A stretch of DNA of 64,000 nt from Halomonas halophila (lineage in GTDB: Bacteria; Pseudomonadota; Gammaproteobacteria; Pseudomonadales; Halomonadaceae): positions 2,108,001 to 2,172,000 of the forward strand of contig NZ_CP129121.1 of NCBI RefSeq assembly GCF_030406665.1. The letters run 5' to 3'. How positions within the stretch are numbered: position 1 is the stretch's first letter; each line of letters begins with the position of its first letter. This document shows positions 16,748-25,787 of this stretch, piece by piece. Under the pieces are notes generated by a model. It was not told the origin of the DNA and did no database searches. It saw nothing but the letters and a program-made list of their open reading frames with translations. The translations under genes and the position numbers were made by a program.

Positions 16748-17449
16748 TCAGCCCGTCGCCAGCTCCGCCTCGATGGCGGCCAGCGCCGCCATGGGATCCC
16801 CTGCCTGGGTGACCGGACGCCCCACCACCAGATGGGTACTGCCCGCCGCCATGGCCGTTGTCGGCGTCATCACGCGCCGCTGATCGCCGGCGTCCGCCGT
16901 GGCCGGACGAATGCCCGGCGTCACCTTGAGGAAGTCGTCGCCGCACAGGGTGCGCAGCCGCCCGGCTTCCTGGGCCGAACACACCACCCCGTCCATGCCG
17001 CTATCGCGCGCCAGGGTCGCCAACCGCTCGACCTGCTCCGCGGGCGTGGCCGTCACCCCCACCTCCGCCAGGTCCTCGGCCGCCATGCTGGTCAGCACCG
17101 TCACCGCGATCAGGTGAGTGGACAGGTCATGCTGGACCAGACGCTGCTTGGCCGCCTCCATCATCCGCCCGCCGCCACCGGCGTGCACGTTGACCATCCA
17201 CACACCCTGTTCGGCGGCGGCCTGCACGGCACCGGCCACGGTATTGGGAATATCGTGGAACTTGAGGTCCAGGAACACCTCGAAGCCGCGCCCATGCAGG
17301 GCCTCGAGCACGTCGGGGCCGCTTCGCGTGAACAGCTCCTTGCCCACCTTGACCCGGCAACGGGCCGGATCGAGCCGGTCGGCCATGCACAGGGCGGCGT
17401 CCAGAGAGGCGTAATCGAGGGCGATGATCAGGGGAGACGCGGTGGGCAC
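16748..17449 (-). CDS. pyrF: Orotidine 5'-phosphate decarboxylase
   Basis: 233 residues from GTG 17449. Catalytic segments are LDLKFHDIPNT (the Asp-Lys-x-x-Asp network), VKVGKELF, the phosphate-binding MTPTTAM region and VVGRPVTQAGDP. It decarboxylates OMP to UMP in pyrimidine synthesis. The GTG start was preferred over an upstream TTG (17497) because CAGGAG lies eight bases before it and the upstream frame crosses a likely -10 element (TATACT). It converges with lapB, with only seven bases between them. Confidence 0.95.
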   Translation of the reverse strand: MPTASPLIIALDYASLDAALCMADRLDPARCRVKVGKELFTRSGPDVLEALHGRGFEVFLDLKFHDIPNTVAGAVQAAAEQGVWMVNVHAGGGGRMMEAAKQRLVQHDLSTHLIAVTVLTSMAAEDLAEVGVTATPAEQVERLATLARDSGMDGVVCSAQEAGRLRTLCGDDFLKVTPGIRPATADAGDQRRVMTPTTAMAAGSTHLVVGRPVTQAGDPMAALAAIEAELATG

Positions 17450-17669
17450 GGGCAGGGCTCCTGGTAGCTGATTGAACCTGCGCAGTATATCAGCCAACGC
17501 CCCAATCGCATGGGGAGATCACGACTCGCAGGCGTCGTCCATCGACGACAAAACACCGAGGCGATGGCTCGCACCCGAGTGCCTCCGATGCCACTAGCTT
17601 GAGACAGGTGCCGCCACGGCACCCGGGCTCACCCGTTCGCCCGCCCCCCCATCGAGAGAGGTCCCTGCC

Positions 17670-17948
17670 ATGAAAACACGCTACACCACCGGTATCGCCG
17701 CCCTGGGCCTGACGCTGATGCTCGGCCTGGTATCACCGGCCATCGCACAGGACATGGCGCCGATCGACGTCAACACCGCCGATGTCACCCTGCTCGCCGA
17801 GCTGCCGGGCATCGGCGAGACTCGGGCCGCCGCCATCGTCGAAGACCGCGAGGCCAACGGCCCCTTCGAGAGCGCCGACGACCTTTCCCGGGTCAGCGGT
17901 ATCGGTGAGATGACCGTACAGGGCCTCTCCGATCAAGTCACCTTCTGA
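17670..17948 (+). CDS. Exported ComEA-like helix-hairpin-helix protein
   Basis: 92 residues: a signal peptide ending at SPAIAQD, then a single (HhH)2 domain beginning IDVNTADVTLLAELPGIGE and ending with SRVSGIGEMTVQGL. ComEA proteins bind incoming DNA in the periplasm during natural transformation, and short gammaproteobacterial forms (YbaV type) share this layout. AGAGAGG-type Shine-Dalgarno sequence precedes the ATG. No other competence gene is adjacent. Confidence 0.82.
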   Translation: MKTRYTTGIAALGLTLMLGLVSPAIAQDMAPIDVNTADVTLLAELPGIGETRAAAIVEDREANGPFESADDLSRVSGIGEMTVQGLSDQVTF

Positions 17949-18014
17949 CCGCATCGACGGCGGACCCAGGCTGCACCGGCGCCCCGATGCAGGATGGCAC
18001 CTTGCCGACCGCGC

Positions 18015-18161
18015 CTAGGTTTCGTGCGAAAAGTCGGCGAGCGATGGCCAGAAAAGGCAAAAATCGGTGAAAAGACGGAGTTTACGTGGTGTAAATGAGG
18101 ACTTTTAGCCGATTTTTAACGCCGTAAGGGCGAGCGCAGACAGTTTTCGTACAGAACCTAG
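18015..18161. mobile_element. MITE-like element (non-coding, inverted-repeat ends, CTAG flanks)
   Basis: A 139-bp core (18019-18157) is bounded by CTAG on both sides. Its ends are imperfect inverted repeats: GGTTTCGTGCGAAAA against GGTTCTGTACGAAAA on the other strand. Inside, AAAAATCGG and CCGATTTTT can also pair, so the whole element can fold back. There is no reading frame. CTAG target duplications are typical of some IS5-family transposases, so it may be a non-autonomous derivative. The right CTAG overlaps the TAG stop codon of the neighbouring SDR gene. Confidence 0.65.
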
Positions 18162-18919
18162 ATCCTGAGCCCGCCGTCACACTCCAGCACCCGCCCGGTG
18201 AAATAGTCGTTGGCGAAGATGAAGGCCACGCTCTCGGCGATATCACCGGGCTGGCCCATGTGGAGCAACGGGATCTGCGACGCGATACGATCGCGGATGT
18301 CCTCGCGCAGCTCGGCCGTCATTTCGGTCTCGATGAAGCCCGGCGCCACCGCCCCCACCCGAATGCCGTACCGGGACAGCTCCTGAGCCCAGGTCACCGT
18401 CAGCGAGGCCACCCCGGCCTTGGCCGCCGCGTAGTTGCTCTGGCCGACATTGCCACCGCGCACCACGCTGGAGATATTGACGATCACGCCCTGGCGACCG
18501 GCCTCGATCATGCGGGTGGCGGCCTCACGCCCGCACAGGAAGACGCCGGTCAGGTTGACGTCGATCACCCGCTGCCAGTCGGACAGCGACAGACGCGTCG
18601 ACACCTCGCCGTCACGTGCCTTGACCAGCAGGCCGTCGCGCACGATGCCGGCGTTGTTGACCAGCCCATCGAGAGGCCCCAGAGATTCGCCGACGGCCGT
18701 GAAGGCCTCCGCCACGGAGGCCTCGTCGGCCACGTCGACGACAAAGCCCCGCGCCATGATATTGGCCTCCGCCAGCCGACTCACGGCGGCATCCAGGCTG
18801 TCGCCGTCTCGGTCGAGCAGCGCCACGGTCGCGCCCTCCCGGCCGAGGCGCTCGGCCATCGCCAGCCCCAGGCCTCGGGCGCCACCGGTGATGGCGATGA
18901 TGCGATCCTGCAGTGTCAT
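18158..18919 (-). CDS. FabG-like short-chain dehydrogenase/reductase
   Basis: 253 residues. Cofactor motif TGGARGLG, NNAG near residue 95, catalytic Ser in NISSVV, and YAAAKAG with the Tyr/Lys pair. The C terminus (FIFANDYFTGRVLECDGGLRI) is like 3-oxoacyl-ACP reductases and other acyl-CoA SDRs. The start at 18919 is supported by GGGGAG. No fatty-acid genes are adjacent, so housekeeping FabG is unlikely and the substrate is unknown. The stop codon coincides with the flank of the MITE-like element. Confidence 0.82.
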   Translation of the reverse strand: MTLQDRIIAITGGARGLGLAMAERLGREGATVALLDRDGDSLDAAVSRLAEANIMARGFVVDVADEASVAEAFTAVGESLGPLDGLVNNAGIVRDGLLVKARDGEVSTRLSLSDWQRVIDVNLTGVFLCGREAATRMIEAGRQGVIVNISSVVRGGNVGQSNYAAAKAGVASLTVTWAQELSRYGIRVGAVAPGFIETEMTAELREDIRDRIASQIPLLHMGQPGDIAESVAFIFANDYFTGRVLECDGGLRI

Positions 18920-19099
18920 GTCGAATCTCCCCACGCTGATGATCGTGCGTCGCTGCCGGAGCGCAGAAAGGCCGGCACCGACATCCGTCGTGCTTAGCTT
19001 ATCCCGAATGTTGCGATGCAACACTCCGCCCTTCGCACGAGGCTTGATTTCCCACCACGACGCCCCCATTAAACCGGCATTCGTCAACGCGGAGTCATC

Positions 19100-19618
19100 A
19101 TGCCCTTTCTCGCTTTCTTTACCGTCTTCGCCCTGCTCGACTTCGTCCTGCTGTTCACGGTCGGCAGCCACATCGGGCTGCTGACCACCCTGGCCCTGGT
19201 GCTGGGCACCGGCTTCCTGGGCCTGCACCTGATCCGTCGGGAAGGCGTCGCCACCTTCGCCCGCGCCCAGGAGCGCATGAACCGTGGCGAGCTGCCCTCC
19301 GGCGAGCTGCTGACCGGCGCCGCCCTGATCTTCGGTGGCGCCCTGCTGATGGCCCCGGGCTTCCTGTCCGATGCCCTGGGTTTCATGTGCCTGATTCCGG
19401 ACGCGCGTCGCCTGCTCGGCCGACTGCTGGGCCGGGCAGGCATGCGCTTCCAGGGCGTCCACATGCAGGCCGGTGCCTATCAGGCCCGCCAGGGGCGCGA
19501 CGCCGACTGGCAGCAGGCCGGCGAATCGCACGAGCCAGGCCAGCGCACCTCCTCTCGTGATGCTGACGGCGAGCCGCTGGAAGGCGACTTCATCGCCCAC
19601 GACGAGCGGCGCGGCTGA
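19100..19618 (+). CDS. fxsA: FxsA family membrane protein
   Basis: 172 residues. Hydrophobic segments at the N terminus (FLAFFTVFALLDFVLLFTVG) and middle (LLTGAALIFGGALLMAPGFLSD) include the GALLMAPGFLSD signature of the FxsA/UPF0716 family. The tail is hydrophilic. The family is named for suppression of F-plasmid exclusion of phage T7 in E. coli; its normal function is unknown. It directly precedes groESL, as in many gammaproteobacteria. Confidence 0.88.
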   Translation: MPFLAFFTVFALLDFVLLFTVGSHIGLLTTLALVLGTGFLGLHLIRREGVATFARAQERMNRGELPSGELLTGAALIFGGALLMAPGFLSDALGFMCLIPDARRLLGRLLGRAGMRFQGVHMQAGAYQARQGRDADWQQAGESHEPGQRTSSRDADGEPLEGDFIAHDERRG

Positions 19619-19643
19619 ACGGCAAAAAATTTTCGGACGGGGG

Positions 19644-19673
19644 CTTGAAAGCCCACTGGCCAGCCCCACCTAT
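19644..19673 (+). promoter_or_regulatory. Sigma-32 (RpoH) heat-shock promoter of groESL
   Basis: CTTGAAA (19644-19650) and CCCCACCTAT (19664-19673) are spaced by 13 bp, close to the sigma-32 consensus CTTGAAA / CCCCATNT. The leader to groES is about 140 bases and contains a perfect hairpin (GATTCCGG and CCGGAATC, 19692-19711). No CIRCE element (HrcA site) is visible. Confidence 0.85.
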
Positions 19674-19822
19674 CCGACAGCAACGAGTTTCGATTCCGGC
19701 CCGCCGGAATCATCCCCACGGAAGGCAGGCGCCTTCACCCCGCAGCGAGACCTGCGGGTTGATGATGAAAACGCCGGGGCAGCGACGCTCCGGCACAGCA
19801 AACCATCAGGAGAACGTGAGCA

Positions 19823-20116
19823 ATGAACATCCGTCCCTTGCACGATCGCGTCGTCATCCGTCGCGTCGAAGAAGAACAGAAAACCGCTGGCGGCATCGTG
19901 CTCCCGGGCAGCGCCCAGGAAAAGCCGACGCGTGGCGAAGTCCTCGCCGTCGGTAACGGCCGGATCCTGGACAGCGGCGACGTTCGCCCGCTCGACGTCA
20001 AGGTCGGCGACACCGTGATCTTCAAGGATGGCTTCGGCGTCGAGAAGCAGAAGATCGACGGTGAAGAAGTGCTGATCATGAGCGAGTCCGACATCCTGGC
20101 CGTCGTCGAAGGCTGA
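19823..20116 (+). CDS. groES: Co-chaperonin GroES
   Basis: 97 residues with the full GroES pattern: RPLHDRVVIRR at the N terminus, the mobile loop EEEQKTAGGIVLPGSA, and LIMSESDILAVVE at the end. It forms the heptameric lid of the GroEL folding chamber. It is preceded by AGGAGAACG and followed by groEL 58 bp later. Transcription is expected from the sigma-32 promoter upstream. Confidence 0.98.
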   Translation: MNIRPLHDRVVIRRVEEEQKTAGGIVLPGSAQEKPTRGEVLAVGNGRILDSGDVRPLDVKVGDTVIFKDGFGVEKQKIDGEEVLIMSESDILAVVEG

Positions 20117-20174
20117 GCCTAGACCGCCACCCGCTCGAAACCGACGTTCACGAACTCACAGGAAACCTACGAAA

Positions 20175-21824
<1,650 letters not shown>

Positions 21825-21857
21825 GCCGGTCCCTTCTTCCAGGCCACGCCTGAGACA

Positions 21858-21893
21858 GACCCCCGCCGGGCAACCGGCGGGGGTCTTCTCGTT
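21858..21893 (+). terminator. Terminator of groESL
   Basis: A perfect 12-bp stem (GACCCCCGCCGG and its complement) with the loop GCAA is followed by TTCTCGTT. Confidence 0.8.
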
Positions 21894-21980
21894 AAGGGGA
21901 CTGGCGGCTTGGCGGCCTGGCGGCCTGGCGCGGTAAGATACTCGCTCCAAGTCTCCCATCTTCTGGCTGCCCTACTGTCC

Positions 21981-22712
21981 ATGCTCTCCCATATCCGCAT
22001 CGTCCTCGTCCAGACCTACCACCCCGGCAATATCGGCGCCTCGGCGCGGGCCATGAAGACCATGGGGCTCACCGACCTGGTGCTGGTCAACCCGCGCGAC
22101 TTCCCTCACCCCGAGGCCAGCCGACTGGCCGCCGGCGCCGAGGACCTCGTCGACGCAGCCCGAGTGGTCGGCTCGCTGGAAGAGGCCGTGAGCGACTGCG
22201 TCCAGGTGATCGGCGCCAGCGCCCGACTGCGCAGCATGCCCCTGCCCCACTTCGACGAGCCCGCCGAGATGGCCGAGTCGCTGGTGGACCACGCCGCGGA
22301 TGATCCCGTCGCCCTGGTGTTCGGCCGCGAGCGCTTCGGGCTGACCAACGACGAGATCCGCTGCTGCAGTCACCAGGTCAGCATTCCCGCCAACCCGGAC
22401 TACGGCGTGCTCAACCTCTCCCAGGCCGTTCAGGTACTCGCCTACGAGACCTTTCGCGCCTGGCGACAGCGACCGGACAGCGGCTTCCAGGCCGCTCGGC
22501 CGGCCCAGGATCGCCAGCCGACCCGGGAACAGGTGGGCCACTTCCACGACCATTTGTCTCGCCTGATGCAGGCCAGCGGTTTTATCACTCAGCCCCATGC
22601 CCGCACCGAGGAACAGCTGCAGGCGCTGTTCGCTCGTGCCCAGCCCTCGCGCAAGGAGCTCTCGCTGTTGCGCGGGCTGTTGAGTTCGCTGGAGCCTGAC
22701 GCGGAAGGCTGA
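21981..22712 (+). CDS. trmJ: tRNA (cytidine/uridine-2'-O-)-methyltransferase TrmJ
   Basis: 243 residues of the SPOUT class. The N-terminal motif TYHPGNIGASARAMKTMGL, LVFGRERFGLTNDE in the middle and IPANPDYGVLNLSQAVQV at the knot are TrmJ hallmarks; the C-terminal extension (QALFARAQPSRKELSLLRGLL) is also typical. It methylates position 32 in the anticodon loop of several tRNAs. The ATG at 21981 was chosen by homology because no strong ribosome site is visible. An upstream extension in the same frame crosses a GGC-rich simple repeat. Confidence 0.93.
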   Translation: MLSHIRIVLVQTYHPGNIGASARAMKTMGLTDLVLVNPRDFPHPEASRLAAGAEDLVDAARVVGSLEEAVSDCVQVIGASARLRSMPLPHFDEPAEMAESLVDHAADDPVALVFGRERFGLTNDEIRCCSHQVSIPANPDYGVLNLSQAVQVLAYETFRAWRQRPDSGFQAARPAQDRQPTREQVGHFHDHLSRLMQASGFITQPHARTEEQLQALFARAQPSRKELSLLRGLLSSLEPDAEG

Positions 22713-22753
22713 CACCCGAAGAGAGATACGGAAGCCAAAGCACGACCGACATC

Positions 22754-22806
22754 GAATCGTCATCGTCGATTCACTCCACCGTCATGCGCCTGACCGAGAC
22801 TACAAC
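22754..22806 (+). promoter_or_regulatory. Candidate promoter and activator site of the GGA-rich small RNA
   Basis: A palindrome GAATCG-N7-CGATTC (22754-22772) lies about 40-58 bases before the presumed start, and TACAAC (22801-22806) could be the -10 box. No good -35 is seen, which is common at activator-dependent promoters. The palindrome does not match the published GacA box (TGTAAG-N6-CTTACA), so assignment to UvrY is uncertain. Confidence 0.3.
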
Positions 22807-22811
22807 GGCTC

Positions 22812-22959
22812 AAGACAGGAATCGGCAACGGACACTGCCACTCGCTTCGCCAGGGACGCACGGGGCAGGACGCCCCCAAGGGACGCCGATCTCGGCATCG
22901 GGACGATGCCCAGGGAGGAATGCAAGATCGCCACGACGCTCGCGTCGTGGCGTTTTTCT
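22812..22959 (+). ncRNA. Putative CsrB/RsmZ-type regulatory RNA (CsrA/RsmA-sequestering)
   Basis: An intergenic transcript unit of about 148 nt with eight GGA motifs (22818, 22830, 22854, 22868, 22881, 22901, 22914 and 22917). Three motifs lie in loops of predicted hairpins: GGCA/TGCC around ACGGACAC (22824-22839), GGGGC/GCCCC around AGGAC (22862-22876), and GGCATC/GATGCC around GGGAC (22894-22910). It ends in a 10-bp terminator stem followed by TTTTTCTT. CsrA/RsmA dimers bind GGA in hairpin loops, and RNAs of this build (RsmY, RsmZ, CsrB, CsrC) titrate them under control of GacA/UvrY. A UvrY gene is at 7298-7945. No convincing reading frame is present. The 5' end is approximate. Confidence 0.75.
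22929..22959 (+). terminator. Rho-independent terminator of the GGA-rich small RNA
   Basis: A perfect 10-bp stem CGCCACGACG / CGTCGTGGCG with loop CTCG is followed by TTTTTCTT. It is the best terminator in the window, and it does not follow a protein gene closely; the trmJ stop is 216 bases upstream. Confidence 0.92.
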
Positions 22960-23011
22960 TGGTGGAAAGGATATTCCGGTGGCACAGTGAAGGTCTGGCG
23001 ACCAGGAGGTC

Positions 23012-23503
23012 ATGATGAGCGACGAACGTGACGAGCCACGGGTACCCCGCGACGATCCACCTCGGCTGCTCCACGACGAGCTCCCCGAGGAACACGAGGA
23101 TCCGCTGATCGGCTGGCTTCACCGCATCATTCGCGTCGGTGTGAAGGCACTGGCCGTGCTGATGGTGTTCGTGATCCTGTGGGGCATCTTCGATGTCGTC
23201 TACGTGCTTTACCAGGAGCTCGCCTCACCTCCCTTCCTGCTGCTCGAGGTCGGCGACATCTTCCGGCTGTTCGGCGCCTTCATGGTGGTCCTGATCGCCA
23301 TCGAGATCTTCATCAACATCCGCCTTTACCTGGGTACCAACGTTCTCCCCATCCAACTGGTCGTCGCCACGGCGCTGATGGCCATCGCCCGTAAGGTCAT
23401 CGTGCTGGACATCTCGACCGTCTCCGCAGAATACGTGCTGTCCATCGCGGCCGTGGTACTGGCGCTGGGCGTGACCCACTGGCTGGTGGCCAGGAAACAC
23501 TGA
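23012..23503 (+). CDS. PsiE-family (phosphate-starvation-inducible type) membrane protein
   Basis: 163 residues. A charged N-terminal tail of about 40 residues is followed by four hydrophobic segments (VKALAVLMVFVILWGIF; VGDIFRLFGAFMVVLIAIE; VATALMAIARKVIVLD; VLSIAAVVLALGVTHWL). The order and the ARKVIVLD motif fit the PsiE/DUF domain family. E. coli psiE is induced by phosphate starvation, but the molecular function is unknown. ATG codons at 23012 and 23015 both follow AGGAGG, so the start may be either. No Pho box is evident by eye. Confidence 0.72.
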   Translation: MMSDERDEPRVPRDDPPRLLHDELPEEHEDPLIGWLHRIIRVGVKALAVLMVFVILWGIFDVVYVLYQELASPPFLLLEVGDIFRLFGAFMVVLIAIEIFINIRLYLGTNVLPIQLVVATALMAIARKVIVLDISTVSAEYVLSIAAVVLALGVTHWLVARKH

Positions 23504-23632
23504 AGAGCACGCGCCTCCGTCTGGCCACGCCCTACTGGCAGGGCGACCCAAAGGGCCGGTAACCTCATACGATGAGCGAGCCCGCCTCCCAGGACAGGGC
23601 CCACATCCACCGTGCATCGAGAGAGGCCCCCC

Positions 23633-24751
23633 ATGCCCCGCTTCGCCGACCACCTCTATTCGCCCGGTCCCGACAACCCCTTTCCCGGCCTCGCGGCGCT
23701 GCAGCGGCGTCTGGGCCACGCCATTCCGCACCGGCTGGGCTCCAACGAGGGGCTCGACATGCCCCATGCCGCGCTGCGTGAGCACTTCGGCGAGGCCATG
23801 GCCGAGCACGTCACCTGCTACGGCGACGCCGACGCCATGGCCCTGCGTGAGCGCCTGGCGCGTCGCCACGGTTTCGACGTCGACAGCCTGCTGGTGGATG
23901 CCGGCTGCGACAGCCTGTTGGCCCTGGCCCTTCGCACCGTGGCACCGACCGGCACCAACGTGATCGCCTCCGCCGGCACCTACCCGACCTTCGGCTACTT
24001 CGCCCGTGGCCAGGGCTGCCGCCTGGTGGAAGTCGACTATCGAGAGAATGAGGAAGGCCTGGCGCCGAACCTCGACGCCCTGGCCGAGGCCGCCCGACGG
24101 GAAAACGCCCGCCTGGTGTACCTGGCCAATCCGGATAACCCCACCGGCCACCGCCATGAGGTCGACGACGTCGCCCGGCTACGCGAGGCGCTTCCCGAGG
24201 ACTGCTGGCTGCTGCTGGACGAGGCCTATCATGACTTCCGCGACGATGCCGACGCGCCCGGATTCACCCGCGCCCTGCCCGGCGTGATTCGCTGCCGCAC
24301 GCTGTCGAAGGCCATGGGGCTGGCCGGATTGCGCGTCGGCTACGCGATCGTCGAGCCCGAGACCCGCGCGATGATGCAGAAGGTGCGCATCCACTATGCG
24401 GTGTCGTCGCTCAGCCTGGCGGCCGCCGAGGTGGTGCTGGATCAGCCCGACGAGATAGACCGTCATCTGCGCGACGTCATCGCGCGGCGCGAGCGGCTGA
24501 CGGCGCATTTCCGTGCCCTGGGTGCCGACGTGCTGCCGAGCGCCACCAACTTCATCGCCCTTCGCCTGACCAGCGCCGAGCTGGCCGCACGCGTGCACGC
24601 CAGGTTGCTGGACGAGGGCAAGCTGACCGCCCGCGCGGCTCATCCGGCACTCGGCCACCTGCTGCGGATCACCGCCGTGGAGGATGCCCTGGTGCCGGGC
24701 CGGCTGGCGACGCTGGAAGCGGCACTCGTGGAAGGAAACGAAGGCGAGTAG
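23633..24751 (+). CDS. Fold-type I PLP-dependent aminotransferase, HisC-like
   Basis: 372 residues. NPDNPTG at residues 166-172 and DEAYHDF at 196-202 contact the cofactor. Lys226 in TLSKAMGLAGLRVGYA is the Schiff-base lysine and the following Arg binds phosphate. The pattern is closest to histidinol-phosphate aminotransferases, but the gene stands alone, outside any his operon. Many such orphan HisC-like enzymes act on other amino acids. The start at 23633 follows GAGAGG. The specific amino donor cannot be deduced. Confidence 0.8.
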   Translation: MPRFADHLYSPGPDNPFPGLAALQRRLGHAIPHRLGSNEGLDMPHAALREHFGEAMAEHVTCYGDADAMALRERLARRHGFDVDSLLVDAGCDSLLALALRTVAPTGTNVIASAGTYPTFGYFARGQGCRLVEVDYRENEEGLAPNLDALAEAARRENARLVYLANPDNPTGHRHEVDDVARLREALPEDCWLLLDEAYHDFRDDADAPGFTRALPGVIRCRTLSKAMGLAGLRVGYAIVEPETRAMMQKVRIHYAVSSLSLAAAEVVLDQPDEIDRHLRDVIARRERLTAHFRALGADVLPSATNFIALRLTSAELAARVHARLLDEGKLTARAAHPALGHLLRITAVEDALVPGRLATLEAALVEGNEGE

Positions 24752-24765
24752 GCAGGCGGCGCCGC

Positions 24766-25056
24766 TCAGCAGCGCCCCTGCATGGCCAACCCGGGCGGGC
24801 AGAAGCCACCGCGACGACGATGATCGCCGTAGTCACGATGGTGCCTGTGGTGGCGACGCTCACGGTAGTGATCGTCATGACGACGATAGTGGCGATACTC
24901 GCGCCGCTCGTGATGACGGCGGCCATCGTGATAGCCACCGATCTCCACCAGAGGGCCGGTGTCGATGCGCGCCGGCGTGTAGCTGCACCCCGTCATCAGC
25001 AGAACGGCCGCCACTGCCAGGCCTCCCATGACGCCGTGGCGACGTGAGACGGTCAT
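24766..25056 (-). CDS. His/Arg-rich small lipoprotein, sister of the next gene
   Basis: 96 residues. The signal peptide ends in the lipobox LMTGC with lipidated Cys24. The mature part starts SYTPARID, has VEIGGYHD, then about 45 residues very rich in His, Arg, Tyr and Asp (for example HERREYRHYRRHDDHY), and closes with GGFCPPGLAMQGRC. The same frame motifs occur in the adjacent 62-residue lipoprotein, so the pair arose by duplication and this copy gained a His-rich insert. A metal-binding role is conceivable but not shown. The +2 residue is Ser, which predicts an outer-membrane location. Confidence 0.7.
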   Translation of the reverse strand: MTVSRRHGVMGGLAVAAVLLMTGCSYTPARIDTGPLVEIGGYHDGRRHHERREYRHYRRHDDHYRERRHHRHHRDYGDHRRRGGFCPPGLAMQGRC

Positions 25057-25057
25057 C

Positions 25058-25246
25058 TCAGCAGCGCCCTTTCTTCGCCTGGCCCGGTGGGCAGAAGCCA
25101 CCACCATGGCGGTGATAGTCGCGATCGTGGTGCCCACCGATCTCGAGCAGCGGTTCGGGATCGATACGGGCGGGCGTGTAGCTGCAGCCGGCCAGAAACA
25201 GGGCAGCAAGCAACAGGGTCGCAAGGGTCAACGGGCGAAATGACAT
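25058..25246 (-). CDS. Small lipoprotein with SYTPARID and GGFCPPGQAKKGRC motifs
   Basis: 62 residues with signal peptide and lipobox FLAGC (lipidated Cys21), followed by SYTPARID, LLEIGGHHD and a C-terminal FCPPGQAKKGRC with two cysteines that could form a disulfide. It is first in a two-gene set; its stop is one base from the ATG of its paralogue, so the two are probably cotranslated. This is the minimal form of the family. The function is unknown. Confidence 0.7.
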   Translation of the reverse strand: MSFRPLTLATLLLAALFLAGCSYTPARIDPEPLLEIGGHHDRDYHRHGGGFCPPGQAKKGRC

Positions 25247-25477
25247 GATGCCTCCTGGGCCTGATGAATGGCAGCCATTCTAGCGAAGCCCCGAGGCCTT
25301 ACCCATGTGGCGCCGCGACGACACACCCTGTCTCAAGAAGGCAACATATTTAATGTGTTATCGTCATCAAGCCGCATCGTTGCGCGTCTTTTGCCCATTC
25401 ATTTCGCGCCATTCCTGGCCAGATTCGAGCCGTTTATCCCCGAAATTTGCACACTGCAAGGAGGCGAAAAAGTCGCC

Positions 25478-25729
25478 ATGAAATATCTGGAAGTGAGCGT
25501 CAGGACGGCGCACATCGTCCACGGATTCGATGAGGACAACCGCGAAATCCGAGAGCAAGGCCAGGACGACTTCACCACCAAGCTGGTGGCCATCGAGCGC
25601 ATTCAGTCGATCAGCGAGCAGTACCTGCTGGTGACGGGATCGCACGGGCGCGTGATGTACTGGGAATACGAAGGCGGCCTGGCGCAGCTGCGCGACCGGC
25701 TGGACGCGTCGGGGCTGATGCTGCCCTGA
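25478..25729 (+). CDS. Conserved-looking small cytoplasmic protein of unknown function
   Basis: 83 residues from an ATG preceded by AAGGAGG. It has no signal peptide or membrane segment. The sequence has alternating strands and helices (KYLEVSVRTAHIVHGF, then KLVAIERIQSISEQYLLVTG, then MYWEYEGGLAQLRDRL). No family is recognised. The region just upstream (25300-25470) is AT-richer and probably holds the promoter. The same frame stays open further upstream but lacks a ribosome site. Confidence 0.65.
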   Translation: MKYLEVSVRTAHIVHGFDEDNREIREQGQDDFTTKLVAIERIQSISEQYLLVTGSHGRVMYWEYEGGLAQLRDRLDASGLMLP

Positions 25730-25787
25730 ACCGACGGGCATGATGAAATAACGACAACGCCTTTATCCACCCTCACAAGGACGCATC

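Noticed and set aside
17447..17497. TTG start for pyrF at 17497
   Set aside because: The extra 16 residues have no match in PyrF and the frame crosses a TATACT -10-like box. GTG 17449 has a good ribosome site.
18158..19669. A 503-residue version of the SDR gene starting at 19669
   Set aside because: The N-terminal half is antisense to fxsA and not SDR-like. The ATG at 18919 with GGGGAG gives a normal 253-residue enzyme.
19692..19822. RNA thermometer in the groES leader
   Set aside because: A hairpin is present but it does not cover the ribosome site, and no ROSE or fourU motif is seen. The sigma-32 promoter explains heat induction.
22784..22990. Short open frames of 61-68 codons over the small-RNA region
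   Set aside because: They have no ribosome site, cross the terminator hairpin, and their composition follows the GGA-rich RNA rather than a protein.
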